Translations under genes and position numbers: made by a program
The notes under the pieces: model-generated
The model's database searches: none
Told to the model about the DNA's origin: nothing
Seen by the model: only the letters and a program-made list of their open reading frames with translations
Shown: piece by piece, positions 1-7,994 of the stretch
Layout of the letters: each line of letters begins with the position of its first letter
Position numbering within the stretch: the first letter of the stretch is position 1
Assembly: GCF_002295065.1 (NCBI RefSeq)
Contig: NZ_NSGG01000019.1
Span: forward strand, 24,544 to 88,543
DNA from: Mesorhizobium sp. WSM3859
GTDB taxonomy: Bacteria; Pseudomonadota; Alphaproteobacteria; Rhizobiales; Rhizobiaceae
DNA length: 64,000 nt
Direction: 5' to 3'

Positions 1-399
1 AAGATAGTCGCAATCGTCCTCGGCAACCCGCGCCAGCGTCACCGGGGTGTCGATGTCGTAGAAGCAGAACTGCCCCGTGCACAGCGAAGCAAGGTCGTCG
101 ATGATCGCTCTGCCTTCCGGCACGAAGGAGCCTATCACCACGGCGTCGGCGCGCTGCAGCTCCTGCCGGTGGTTGCGGCGCAGCTCCGAGACTGTCTCGT
201 AGTAGCGCAAGTCGCAGAAATCGGGGTCGCGCAGGTCCCGGTGATGCGCGTACCAGGGGACGTCGCGTTCGAGGAAGGTGACGCGATGGCCGAGCTCGTT
301 GAGCGCACGCAGCAGTCCCCGGAAAGTCGTCGCATGGCCGTTGCCCCAGGACGAAGACAGGGAAAGTCCGAGGAAAACGATGTCGAGCGGTTTCGTCAT
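1..399 (-). CDS. Glycosyltransferase, CgeB/DUF3880-like, partial (C-terminus beyond window)
   Basis: Only the first 133 residues are inside the window. The ATG at 399 overlaps the stop of the upstream gene in an ATGA junction, so it is the seventh gene of the minus-strand glycan operon. The N-terminus has the layout of CgeB-like glycosyltransferases: a hydrophobic beta strand (IVFLGLSLSSSWGNGHA), then FRGLLRALNELGHRVTFLE, then a DADAVVIGSFVP-type strand. It resembles the two following CgeB-like genes in length of motifs and start. Predicted cytoplasmic sugar transfer to a surface glycan; donor and acceptor unknown. Family assignment rests on layout, not on a search. Confidence 0.75.
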   Translation of the reverse strand, partial: MTKPLDIVFLGLSLSSSWGNGHATTFRGLLRALNELGHRVTFLERDVPWYAHHRDLRDPDFCDLRYYETVSELRRNHRQELQRADAVVIGSFVPEGRAIIDDLASLCTGQFCFYDIDTPVTLARVAEDDCDYL

Positions 400-1490
400 T
401 CCGCAGCCTCCATTGCGCGGCGCTCGAAATGCGCCTTGAAGATGTCGTCCACCAGCCGAGCCCTCAGCGTGTAGGTATGCTCGGCCAGAACGCGCCGCAG
501 CGCTGCCGCGCCGATCGCGTGCGCCAGTTGCGGCGTCAGCGTCCGCATGATTTCGGCGACATCGGCGCCGTCACGCGCGACCAGGATCTCTTCGCCAGGG
601 GTCAGGAACAACTCGATGCCGAGCCAGGCGTCGGTCAGCAGGCACGCGCCGGCCCCAGCCGCTTCAAAGACGCGTGTGGCGGGCGAAAACCCGTTGGCCG
701 CCATGCTGTCGCGGCTGATGTTGAGCACGGCCTTCGGCGTGACGTTGAAGGTGTTGTGATTGCTGGTGCCGACATGCCCCAGCCATGAAACGTTCGCCGG
801 CAGCGGCTTGTCGTCCCAGCCGGAGCCGCCAAGCAGGAAGCGCTGGCCGCCGAGCTTACGGGCCGGGTCGAGGAAGAAGGCGTCGACGCGCGCCTCGCGG
901 TCGGGCAGCCGGTTGCCGAGGAAGGCCAGGTCGCAGGCGAAGCGCGGGTTTGCGGCGACGGGATGATGCGTCTCAGGATCGAGCGCATTGTAAATCGCCA
1001 CGCATTCGGCCGCGCCGAGCGCACAATAATCCCAGACGACCGGGTCGCCGCCGCCATAAGTCAGCACGATGCCGATCCTCTTCAGCGCCTCATGCAACGG
1101 ATGGTCGGCATCGTTGCGCAATTCGCTTAGGGTCGCCGGCGCATCGACATCCCAGAAGACGGTCAGCGCGTCTGGGCGGGCATTGTCGAGAACCGCCTGC
1201 AGTAGCGCATCGTCTTCGAAGCCGACGCCGCTCGCCTTGACCACAACGTCTGCCTGCGCGGCACGCGAGGCGACCTGCATTAGCGCATTCGCTGTCGGCT
1301 CGTAGACGACGACGCTGCACCAGTCCGGCGCCTCGATGTCGCGATGCTTCTGCCGGTCATAGACGTCGGGTTCATAGAAGACGATGTCATAGCCGCGCTG
1401 CGACAGCGCTTTGAGCAGGCCTCGATAATAAGTGGCGGCGCCGTTCCAGTAGGACGACAGGAGGCTTGATCCGTAAAAGGCTATTTTCAT
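396..1490 (-). CDS. Glycosyltransferase, CgeB-like
   Basis: 364 residues. The N-terminus MKIAFYGSSLLSSYWNGAAT is a typical Rossmann beta1/loop of GT-B glycosyltransferases, followed by YYRGLLKALSQRGYDI. The C-terminal half carries SPATRVFEAAGAGACLLTD, the nucleotide-sugar-binding E-x7-E-like stretch of CgeB/spore-maturation type glycosyltransferases, and a GEEILVARDGADVAEIM segment. The start overlaps the preceding gene's stop by 4 bp and its own stop overlaps the next start, indicating translational coupling. Expected role: sugar transfer in surface or secreted glycan synthesis, acting in the cytoplasm. Substrate cannot be deduced. Confidence 0.85.
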   Translation of the reverse strand: MKIAFYGSSLLSSYWNGAATYYRGLLKALSQRGYDIVFYEPDVYDRQKHRDIEAPDWCSVVVYEPTANALMQVASRAAQADVVVKASGVGFEDDALLQAVLDNARPDALTVFWDVDAPATLSELRNDADHPLHEALKRIGIVLTYGGGDPVVWDYCALGAAECVAIYNALDPETHHPVAANPRFACDLAFLGNRLPDREARVDAFFLDPARKLGGQRFLLGGSGWDDKPLPANVSWLGHVGTSNHNTFNVTPKAVLNISRDSMAANGFSPATRVFEAAGAGACLLTDAWLGIELFLTPGEEILVARDGADVAEIMRTLTPQLAHAIGAAALRRVLAEHTYTLRARLVDDIFKAHFERRAMEAAE

Positions 1491-2620
1491 GCGGCGGCCT
1501 CCGTTGCAGGTTTGATTTCACTGGCGTCGCGATTGCCGCATGCGGCGAGGATGGCGAGCAATTCGTCGGCGCGGTGTCGGCATGTGTGCCGCGCACGGAT
1601 GGTCTCCAGGCCCGATGCGGCCAGCGCTTCCGCAAGCTCGCGATCGTTCAGCACATCGCGGAGGTGACCACTCATCTCGGCGCCGTCGCGGGCGAAGAGG
1701 AAATCCGTTCCGGCGCGGAACAGCCCTTCGATATCCGACCAAGGTGCCGAGACCAGCGGGATGCCGCAGGCGAGCGCCTCGAACATGCGAATAGTCGGAA
1801 TGCCGGGCAGACTCTCCCGGTAAGGCGTGCGCGGGATGTGCATGGTGGCGCGATGCCGGGCGAAGGCCTTCGGCACATCGGCATTGGCGATCCAGCCCTC
1901 ATAGCGCAGGCCGGTATCCGCGAGCGCGGTGATTGCATCCGGCGGATAGCGCACGCCGTGCACGGTTCCCGACAGTCCAAGCGCGCTTGCCGGCTCGATC
2001 AGGAATTCGGCGATCTCGGCACTGCGCTCGTCGTCGCCCCAATTGCCGATCCAGACGAGATCAGACTCACGGTCGATCTCGGGCAACGGCTTGAACAGCC
2101 GTTCGTCCGCCGCCTCATGCCAGGTGAAGACCCGTCTGCCCCAGCCGGCGCGGAGATAACTCTCCCGCAGCACTTCGCCGAAGACTAGCACTCCGTCATA
2201 ATGCTCCAGCTGAAGCGCCGCGATCGCCTCGGTCGCCGATACGGCGCGGTGATGGGTGTCATGGAACAGGAGTGTGAAGTTGCAGTAGGCTCGCGCCCGT
2301 CCGATACGCGCGACAAGTTCTTTGTCCGTCCATTCGTGGACGATCACGACATCCGCGCCGGCGAGCCACGCTTCGTGCTCAAAGCCGGGATCGTAGGCGG
2401 CCACCATTAGTTCCGGAAAATCCTTGCGAAAGCGCTCGACGGCGAAGGGGCCTTGCTCGGCGAGCAGGTTCGATCGGCTCCAGCCATCGGCGGGCTCCAG
2501 CGCGGCCACCCCATGGCCGCGCGCGACAAGCTCGCGCATGATGCCGCGCTGGAAATGCGCGTTGCCATGGTTCCAGTCGGAAACCGCCGAATGGGTGTAG
2601 AACAGAAAACGCATGGTCAA
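1487..2620 (-). CDS. Glycosyltransferase, CgeB-like
   Basis: 377 residues, paralogous in architecture to the next gene of the operon. It starts MTMRFLFYTHSAVSDWNHGN (Rossmann strand and loop) and has FQRGIMRELVARGHGVAALE. The C-terminal donor-binding region shows IPTIRMFEALACGIPLVSAP and GTDFLFARDGAEMSGHLRDV, the arrangement expected of CgeB-type GT-B enzymes. Coupled at both ends by 4-bp ATGA overlaps. Two adjacent CgeB-like enzymes plus a GT4 suggest an oligosaccharide of at least three or four added sugars; that is inference. Confidence 0.85.
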   Translation of the reverse strand: MTMRFLFYTHSAVSDWNHGNAHFQRGIMRELVARGHGVAALEPADGWSRSNLLAEQGPFAVERFRKDFPELMVAAYDPGFEHEAWLAGADVVIVHEWTDKELVARIGRARAYCNFTLLFHDTHHRAVSATEAIAALQLEHYDGVLVFGEVLRESYLRAGWGRRVFTWHEAADERLFKPLPEIDRESDLVWIGNWGDDERSAEIAEFLIEPASALGLSGTVHGVRYPPDAITALADTGLRYEGWIANADVPKAFARHRATMHIPRTPYRESLPGIPTIRMFEALACGIPLVSAPWSDIEGLFRAGTDFLFARDGAEMSGHLRDVLNDRELAEALAASGLETIRARHTCRHRADELLAILAACGNRDASEIKPATEAAA

Positions 2621-3717
2621 CGCCCCGCTGCGGTCAGCGCCGCCCGGTTGTAGATGTCCCGCATCATCCTCACCTGCTTGCCCAGCGAGAATTGGCGTGC
2701 CTGCCGCGCAGCGCGCCTGCCGAGCTTCCGCCGCAAGCTTTCGTCGCGAGACAGGTTCTCGATGCAGCCGGCCAGCGCATGTGGATGGCGCGGATTGAAG
2801 AACATGGCCGCGCCATCCCAGATCTCGCGGTAGGTCGCGATATCGGCGAGCACCAGCGGCGTGGCCGAAAGCGCGGCCTCCAGGGCGGCCAGCCCGAAAG
2901 GCTCGTAGATGGAAGTTGAAACGAAGATGCCGGCTCGCCTCATCAGACGGCGAACCTCGCGGTGGTCGATTGAACCAAGCGGGACGCAGTTGTCGAAACG
3001 CGCGCGCTGTCCGTCAGGCCCGGCGAGCGGGCCGACGACCTGAACGGGCCAGTCGCAGAGCGCGGCGGCGGCGTCGAGCGATGCAGCGTTCTTGCCCTCG
3101 TCCCACCAGCGTGCGGCGGCGAAGACGAAAGGCTCGCGCCGCCCGGATCTCGGGCCTGGCAGGGCGCCATTGTGGACAACGCTCAAGCCAGCGATCGCGC
3201 CGTAGCAGGCTTGGAGCATCTCGGCATGGCTTCGGCTCGGAGCGACAGCGATGTCGGCACGATCTAATCCGGCCCTGTTGCGATCTCGCTGCCAGGACCA
3301 ATCGTCCGCCGGCGCCTGCCCACGCACCGCGTGCAGCCATGTCGCCACGCATGAATGCGAGACCGCGACGATAGGACATGCCAGATCAAGCCCGGCCGCT
3401 TGCGTCGGCGCATTGAGATGGACGAGATCGATCGCATAAGTCTCGGCAAGGGTCTGCAACTCGCCGGGCAAACGGCGGAGATCGTCTTCGTCGCGCGTCA
3501 TCCAGTCCGGCGGGCATTTCAGCCAAACCAGCGTGGCGAAAGACCGCGCCTCTCGCGCCTGCTCCGGAGAAGGTTCGGGTCCCAGCCCGGCAAGCACGAT
3601 GCTGTCGCCGCCGGCCGCCAGCTCGCGCGTCAGGTCGAGGCAATAGCGCCACACCCCGCCGACGGCGTCGGTCGTCATCAGGATGCGCCGCGGACGATGG
3701 ATCAGTGATTGCAGCAT
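2617..3717 (-). CDS. Glycosyltransferase family 4
   Basis: 366 residues. The N-terminus has RRILMTTDAVGGVWRYCLDL, typical of GT4 enzymes (glycogen-synthase/GT4 type TD..GGVW loop). The C-terminal domain carries GIFVSTSIYEPFGLAALEAA, the E-x7-E retaining-glycosyltransferase motif, then LSATPLVLADIATYREIW. GT-B fold, cytoplasmic, expected to use a nucleotide-activated sugar. Its start overlaps the end of the radical SAM gene by 16 bp and its stop overlaps the next start by 4 bp, so it belongs to the same operon. Confidence 0.9.
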   Translation of the reverse strand: MLQSLIHRPRRILMTTDAVGGVWRYCLDLTRELAAGGDSIVLAGLGPEPSPEQAREARSFATLVWLKCPPDWMTRDEDDLRRLPGELQTLAETYAIDLVHLNAPTQAAGLDLACPIVAVSHSCVATWLHAVRGQAPADDWSWQRDRNRAGLDRADIAVAPSRSHAEMLQACYGAIAGLSVVHNGALPGPRSGRREPFVFAAARWWDEGKNAASLDAAAALCDWPVQVVGPLAGPDGQRARFDNCVPLGSIDHREVRRLMRRAGIFVSTSIYEPFGLAALEAALSATPLVLADIATYREIWDGAAMFFNPRHPHALAGCIENLSRDESLRRKLGRRAARQARQFSLGKQVRMMRDIYNRAALTAAGR

Positions 3718-4994
3718 GAGGACTCCAACTCAGCCAGCGCATGCGGGCGCTGGTCCTGGATGTCGCTGAAGGAGCGGAAGGAGGCGAGGTAGTGCTCATG
3801 CGCACGCTCCCAGGCGAGGTCGTCGGGTTCGCCCCAGAGTTCGCGGTAGCTGGGAGAGCTCGGATAGGGGTAGAGCGGCACGGGCTCGTTCGCCCAGACG
3901 CCGTGATCGATGAGGTGCTTGCGCCAATAATCCACCAGCGCCGGATCGTCCTCGACGACGCCGATCAGATTGGCCTGGACGAAAGGCACGTTGCGGCGGG
4001 CGTCGATGAGAAGCGCGGCCAGACCCTCTGTATCGAGTCGGCAGCGCTTGGCCAGCATCGCACGGCCTTCCACCGTCAGGCTTTCAAGACCGGCCTCGAT
4101 CGACACGCAGCCGGCCGCGCCGAGCAGTTCCAGCAATTCCGGCTTCCACAGGTCGATGCGGGTCTGGACGCCGAACTGGACGTCGCGATCGACCAGCGCT
4201 TCCAGCAGCGCCTTCTGCGGCAGGAAGATCTCGTCGATGAAATAGATGTAGCCGACCCCTTGTGCGATCAGCCTGTCGATCTCGGCGACGATGGCATCGT
4301 GATTTCGGCGTCGATAGGCATCGCGAAAATCGATCTTGGCGCAAAAGCTGCAATTGTAGGGGCAGCCGCGGGAGGCCTCCACCTCGGCGCCAGCGCCCTT
4401 CTGGACGGCATCGAACCTGTGGTGGTGGTGGCCATGCGCCGCGATCCAATCGGACGGCCAAGTGAGCGCCGGATGATCGATGAACGAACTGGCATGAACG
4501 CCGCCATTGCAGGCCAGACGCCCGCCCTGGAGGCGAGCCGTATGCGCGACCTTGCTCCAGTCGCCTTCCCGTGCAAGCGCTGCCACGACCTCCTCGCATT
4601 CGCCGCGCACGACTACATCGACGCCGAGCTTGCGCAAGGTGGGGGCTGGCGTCGCCGACCCATGCGGTCCGACCGCCACCGTGCGTCCGCCGCGCCCGGC
4701 GAGATGATTGAGGAATTCTCCAGGAACGCGCAATTCCGGCGGCGCGCAGCGCCAGAACAGATAGGTTGGCGCGGTGGTTACGACCGTCATATCCGGCGCG
4801 AATGCCGCCACACGCTCGGCCAGCGCCGCGTTATCGAGGCTCTGAAGTTGTCCATCGAGCATAAGCACATCGTGGCCATCGGCTTCCAGCATTGCCTTCG
4901 AATAGCCGAGCTCCAGCGGCAGATGCGGCTGACGGCAGCCGAAATAGATGCTGTGCTCGTATGTCCAATAAGGATTGACCAGGGCTACCTTCAT
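3702..4994 (-). CDS. B12-binding-type radical SAM protein
   Basis: 430 residues from the ATG at 4994, chosen because it overlaps the epimerase stop (ATGA) and gives a B12-binding-like N-terminus (MKVALVNPYWTYEHSIYFG, with later DVLMLDGQL). The radical SAM core has the cluster motif CPYNCSFC with cysteines at about 211, 215 and 218, followed by AKIDFRDAYRRRNHDAIVAE, and then YIYFIDEIFLPQK and VSIEAGLESL typical of the TIM barrel. Such proteins perform radical methylations or rearrangements. Embedded among sugar genes, it probably modifies a sugar or lipid carrier. A poly-His stretch (HGHHHHRF near residue 188) precedes the cluster motif. The substrate is unknown. Confidence 0.88.
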   Translation of the reverse strand: MKVALVNPYWTYEHSIYFGCRQPHLPLELGYSKAMLEADGHDVLMLDGQLQSLDNAALAERVAAFAPDMTVVTTAPTYLFWRCAPPELRVPGEFLNHLAGRGGRTVAVGPHGSATPAPTLRKLGVDVVVRGECEEVVAALAREGDWSKVAHTARLQGGRLACNGGVHASSFIDHPALTWPSDWIAAHGHHHHRFDAVQKGAGAEVEASRGCPYNCSFCAKIDFRDAYRRRNHDAIVAEIDRLIAQGVGYIYFIDEIFLPQKALLEALVDRDVQFGVQTRIDLWKPELLELLGAAGCVSIEAGLESLTVEGRAMLAKRCRLDTEGLAALLIDARRNVPFVQANLIGVVEDDPALVDYWRKHLIDHGVWANEPVPLYPYPSSPSYRELWGEPDDLAWERAHEHYLASFRSFSDIQDQRPHALAELESSCCNH

Positions 4995-6064
4995 GCGACG
5001 TACCTCGTGGCTTCGGGACGCGATTGGAGCCGATGCCGCAGCAACCAGCTGGCGAGATCGCAGACGCCTTCGCGCCATGGGACCTGCGCCTGCCAGCCGA
5101 TCGCGGCTTGCAGCTTGCGCGTATCAGCGACGAAGAAGGGCTGATCGCCGACGCGCCCGCGGTCGTGGCGGATCGGGATGTCGCTGCCGGTCATGTCGGC
5201 GATCTCCGCCAGCAGCACGCGCAGGCTGACCGCGTTGCCCGGGCCGCCGCCCAGATTGAACGCCTGGCCCTTGAAGTCCTCGATCCCGGCCAGCACGCCG
5301 CGATAGGCGGCCACGGCATCGGACACATGCAGGATGTCGCGGACCTGCCTGCCATCGCCGTAAATGGTAATCGGCTGGCCGGACAGCGCGCTGAGGAGAA
5401 AATGCGCGACCCAGCCCTGGTCCTCGGTGCCGAACTGGCGCGGCCCGTAGATGCAGCTCATACGAAGCACCGCTGTCGGCAGTCCGTAGGATTTGGAATA
5501 GTCGAGCACATACTGATCGGCCGCGCCCTTCGAGCAGCCGTAGGGCGTGCAGAAATCAAGGCCGACCTTCTCATCGACACCGCTCGTACGCACCTCCTCG
5601 TCGAACGGTTCATAGCGATCGTCGGCTTGCCGCACCGTGATCTGGGGCAGGCTGCCATAGACCTTGTTGGTGCTGGCGAAGACCAGGGGAGCTCCAGTGC
5701 CGCGGGCCGCTTCCAGCACGTTGAACGTGCCCTTGAGGTTGATGTCGAAGTCTTCAGCAGGATCGGTCAGGCTAGTCGTCACCGCTGTCTGAGCGGCCAG
5801 ATGGAAAATCGCTTTGGCCGGCGCCAACGCTGTGGCCAACGCGCTCAGATCGCGTATGTCGACGATTTCGGCGATGAGCCGGTCGCCGTGCTTCTGCGCC
5901 AGCCAGTCGAGATTCTGCTCGACGCCTGGCCGGCTGAGATTGTCGACGACCAGGACTGTTTCCCCGTCAGACAGCAGGCTGTCGGCGAGATTGGAGCCGA
6001 TGAAACCGCTGCCGCCGATAACGGCCACGGGCGCCCTGCGAGCGTGACGGTGCGTCTGGGTCAT
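4991..6064 (-). CDS. NAD-dependent epimerase/dehydratase (extended SDR)
   Basis: 357 residues. The N-terminal VAVIGGSGFIGSNLADSLL is the GxxGxxG NAD-binding motif. The catalytic pair is visible as YGCSKGAAD (YxxxK), with an upstream FASTNKVYG serine/threonine segment. The extended-SDR sequence CIYGPRQFGTEDQGWVAHF resembles CDP-paratose/tyvelose 2-epimerase and related UDP-sugar epimerases. It would convert a nucleotide sugar for the glycosyltransferases downstream. Both ends overlap neighbours by 4 bp. The exact sugar is not determinable from sequence alone. Confidence 0.88.
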   Translation of the reverse strand: MTQTHRHARRAPVAVIGGSGFIGSNLADSLLSDGETVLVVDNLSRPGVEQNLDWLAQKHGDRLIAEIVDIRDLSALATALAPAKAIFHLAAQTAVTTSLTDPAEDFDINLKGTFNVLEAARGTGAPLVFASTNKVYGSLPQITVRQADDRYEPFDEEVRTSGVDEKVGLDFCTPYGCSKGAADQYVLDYSKSYGLPTAVLRMSCIYGPRQFGTEDQGWVAHFLLSALSGQPITIYGDGRQVRDILHVSDAVAAYRGVLAGIEDFKGQAFNLGGGPGNAVSLRVLLAEIADMTGSDIPIRHDRGRVGDQPFFVADTRKLQAAIGWQAQVPWREGVCDLASWLLRHRLQSRPEATRYVA

Positions 6065-7167
6065 GAGACCAATCCCCGCTCTTCCAGCTCGCGCCGCATG
6101 TCGGCGCCCCGATCGACGACGACGCTGTTGCGAACCCAGGCGGCGAATTCGCCGAGCGAATTTTCCAGACGATGCCTGGGCTCGAAGCCGAGCAGCTCGC
6201 GCGCCTTGGCAATGTCGGCGAAGCAGTTGCGGATGTCGCCGGAGCGCGCCTTGCCCAGGATTTCAGGCGGGCGCTTGGGGACGCCCATCGCCTTGGCAAG
6301 AACACGGGCCACTTCGCTGATCGAATAAGCGTGGCCACTGCCGATATTGATGGCATGCCCGGCGGCCTGGCGTTGCTTAAGCGCCAGCCGGAACGCGGTG
6401 GCGACATCGCGCACATGCACGAAGTCGCGCTTCTGCTCGCCGTCCTCGAAGATCGTCGGCCGCTTGCCGTTGGCGAGGCGCGAGGCGAAGTTGGCGAGAA
6501 CGCCGGTATAGGGATTGGAAAGTGCCTGTCCGGCGCCGAAGACGTTGAAGAGGCGCAACGCCACGGCGTCGATGCCATAGGCCTGGCCGAAGATCAGCAC
6601 GGCGCGCTCCTGCGCGTATTTGGTCAGCGCGTAGATCGAGGCGAGATCCGGCCGCTTCTCCTCGTCGGTCGGAACCGGCGACAGGGTTTCGCCCGACGCC
6701 GATCTGAGATCCCAAAGGCCGTCCTTGATGTCGGTGGGCTTGCGGCGCGCATTGTCGATCCGCTCGCCTTCCGCGGTACGGTAGAGGCCTTCGCCATAGA
6801 TGCTCATGGAGGACGCGACGACGATCCGTTCGACCGGATGCTTGATGAGTGCGTCGAGCAGCACCGCCGTGCCGAGGTCGTTGGTGCCGACATAGCGGGC
6901 GATCTCGTACATTGACTGGCCGACGCCGACCTCGGCCGCCAGGTGGATGACCGCGTCCATATTCGAAACCGCCTCGGCGACCGCGTCGCGATTGCGCACG
7001 TCGCCCTTGATCAGCTCGGCTCCGGTCGGAAGATTGATGGCTTCGGCGCCGTGCACCTGATCGACGAGCGCGTCGAGCAGGCGCACCTGATAGCCATGGT
7101 TAGTGAGCTCCTGGGCGACGTGGCGGCCGATGAAGCCGCAACCTCCCGTAACCAATACGCGTTTCAC
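6061..7167 (-). CDS. NAD-dependent epimerase/dehydratase (extended SDR), first gene of the glycan operon
   Basis: 368 residues using a GTG start at 7167. This start puts the strand KRVLVTGGCGFIGRHVAQ (GxxGxxG) at the N-terminus and has a GGGAGT ribosome-binding site just upstream; an in-frame extension upstream lacks family features. The catalytic motif is YALTKYAQE (YxxxK), with SSMSIYGEGLY upstream and LFNVFGAGQALSNPY downstream, as in UDP-glucose 4-epimerase-like enzymes. It heads seven co-directional overlapping genes, so the promoter should lie in 7168-7290, which I could not resolve further. Confidence 0.88.
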   Translation of the reverse strand: MKRVLVTGGCGFIGRHVAQELTNHGYQVRLLDALVDQVHGAEAINLPTGAELIKGDVRNRDAVAEAVSNMDAVIHLAAEVGVGQSMYEIARYVGTNDLGTAVLLDALIKHPVERIVVASSMSIYGEGLYRTAEGERIDNARRKPTDIKDGLWDLRSASGETLSPVPTDEEKRPDLASIYALTKYAQERAVLIFGQAYGIDAVALRLFNVFGAGQALSNPYTGVLANFASRLANGKRPTIFEDGEQKRDFVHVRDVATAFRLALKQRQAAGHAINIGSGHAYSISEVARVLAKAMGVPKRPPEILGKARSGDIRNCFADIAKARELLGFEPRHRLENSLGEFAAWVRNSVVVDRGADMRRELEERGLVS

Positions 7168-7291
7168 GATGACTCCCTTGCGGATTTTGCTTCGGCGCCC
7201 CGAACTGCGCGGTAAAAGGTTTGTTCCCTGCTTCAACAAAGTTCCCGCCGCCCGAGGTCACGCAGCTCGCACGTGGGCTGTGCAACCCGCT

Positions 7292-7316
7292 GGAACATTG
7301 CCTGTTGGCTGCTGTT
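7292..7316 (+). promoter_or_regulatory. EcfG-type stress promoter
   Basis: GGAAC, 16-nt spacer, TGTT; 41 nt upstream of the ATG at 7357. Matches the alphaproteobacterial general-stress sigma consensus GGAAC-N16/17-CGTT except for the first base of the -10. Confidence 0.7.
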
Positions 7317-7356
7317 AGGACCGCTCACCAATCCCCTCTGCGAGAAAGGGAAATCC

Positions 7357-7629
7357 ATGTCCGAGGCCAAGACGACCACCAATCACGACGAGATCCGGAA
7401 ATGGGTGGAAGAACGGGATGGCCGGCCGGCCGTCGTTCGCACGAAAGGCAAGGGCGGCATTCTGCGCATCGATTTCGGCGAGCCCGAAGATACGCTGGAA
7501 CCGATCGAGTGGGACGAATTCTTCCGCATTTTCGACGAGAACGATCTCGCCTTCCTGCATCAGGATGAAGCCGGCAAAGGCGGAACGAGCCGCTTCAACA
7601 AATTCGTCGAGCGCAACCAGAAGGACTAG
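7357..7629 (+). CDS. Small conserved hypothetical protein, stress-regulated paralogue 1
   Basis: 90 residues, acidic and soluble, no signal peptide or membrane segment. The ATG at 7357 follows a GAGAAAGGG ribosome-binding site. It is clearly paralogous to the protein at 14998: both begin MSEA-(K/M)TT-(T/S)NH, contain I.W.E.R.GR.AVV near residue 13, then L.P IEW.EFF...D.N.LAF.HQD and end SRFN.FV. Both have an EcfG-like promoter. I do not recognise a named domain. The conserved IEWDEFF and HQD blocks suggest a defined small fold, perhaps binding a partner protein; function unknown. Confidence 0.8.
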   Translation: MSEAKTTTNHDEIRKWVEERDGRPAVVRTKGKGGILRIDFGEPEDTLEPIEWDEFFRIFDENDLAFLHQDEAGKGGTSRFNKFVERNQKD

Positions 7630-7726
7630 CTGCTCGAGAAGCTGGTGTCATGGCGCCGTTGCAGAGAGGAGGCCCCTTCAACGGCGCCGCGGCAGGCGGT
7701 CAGGCTGCCGCATTTGTTCGTGCCGC

Positions 7727-7969
7727 TCAATCGAGAGGCTTATCCGTTGGCCTGGGCGTCGGCCCGGCCTCGCGCCGGCGGCCGGCATTGCGGTTTGCGA
7801 CACGGCTGTCGAGCGGCGAGGCCGAGGGCTCCGGGGCGCCGGCGGTCTTCGGAGCCGTCGGCGCTGCGCCCGCATCGCTGTCCTGCGCATCGCGATGCGG
7901 ACGCGGGAGCCCTTCGGGGTCGGGCGACTTCACTGCGGGCTTGGAGGAGGTGTCTTTCGGTCGAGCCAT
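7727..7969 (-). CDS. Small Pro/Ala-rich hypothetical protein
   Basis: 80 residues, MARPKDTSSKP at the N-terminus and rich in Pro, Ala, Asp and Arg throughout, so probably disordered. A GAGG ribosome-binding site lies 7 nt before the ATG. It stands directly downstream of the minus-strand dehydrogenase gene and could be co-transcribed with nothing else visible. No domain is recognised; coding status is supported only by the start context and charge pattern. Confidence 0.4.
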   Translation of the reverse strand: MARPKDTSSKPAVKSPDPEGLPRPHRDAQDSDAGAAPTAPKTAGAPEPSASPLDSRVANRNAGRRREAGPTPRPTDKPLD

Positions 7970-7994
7970 TGCGAACCTCTATGTTTGACGCGAT

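Noticed and set aside
3741..5144. 467-codon open frame on the plus strand
   Set aside because: Antisense to the radical SAM gene; no start context or family features. High GC keeps opposite frames open.
5024..6328. 434-codon open frame on the plus strand
   Set aside because: Antisense shadow across the two epimerase genes.
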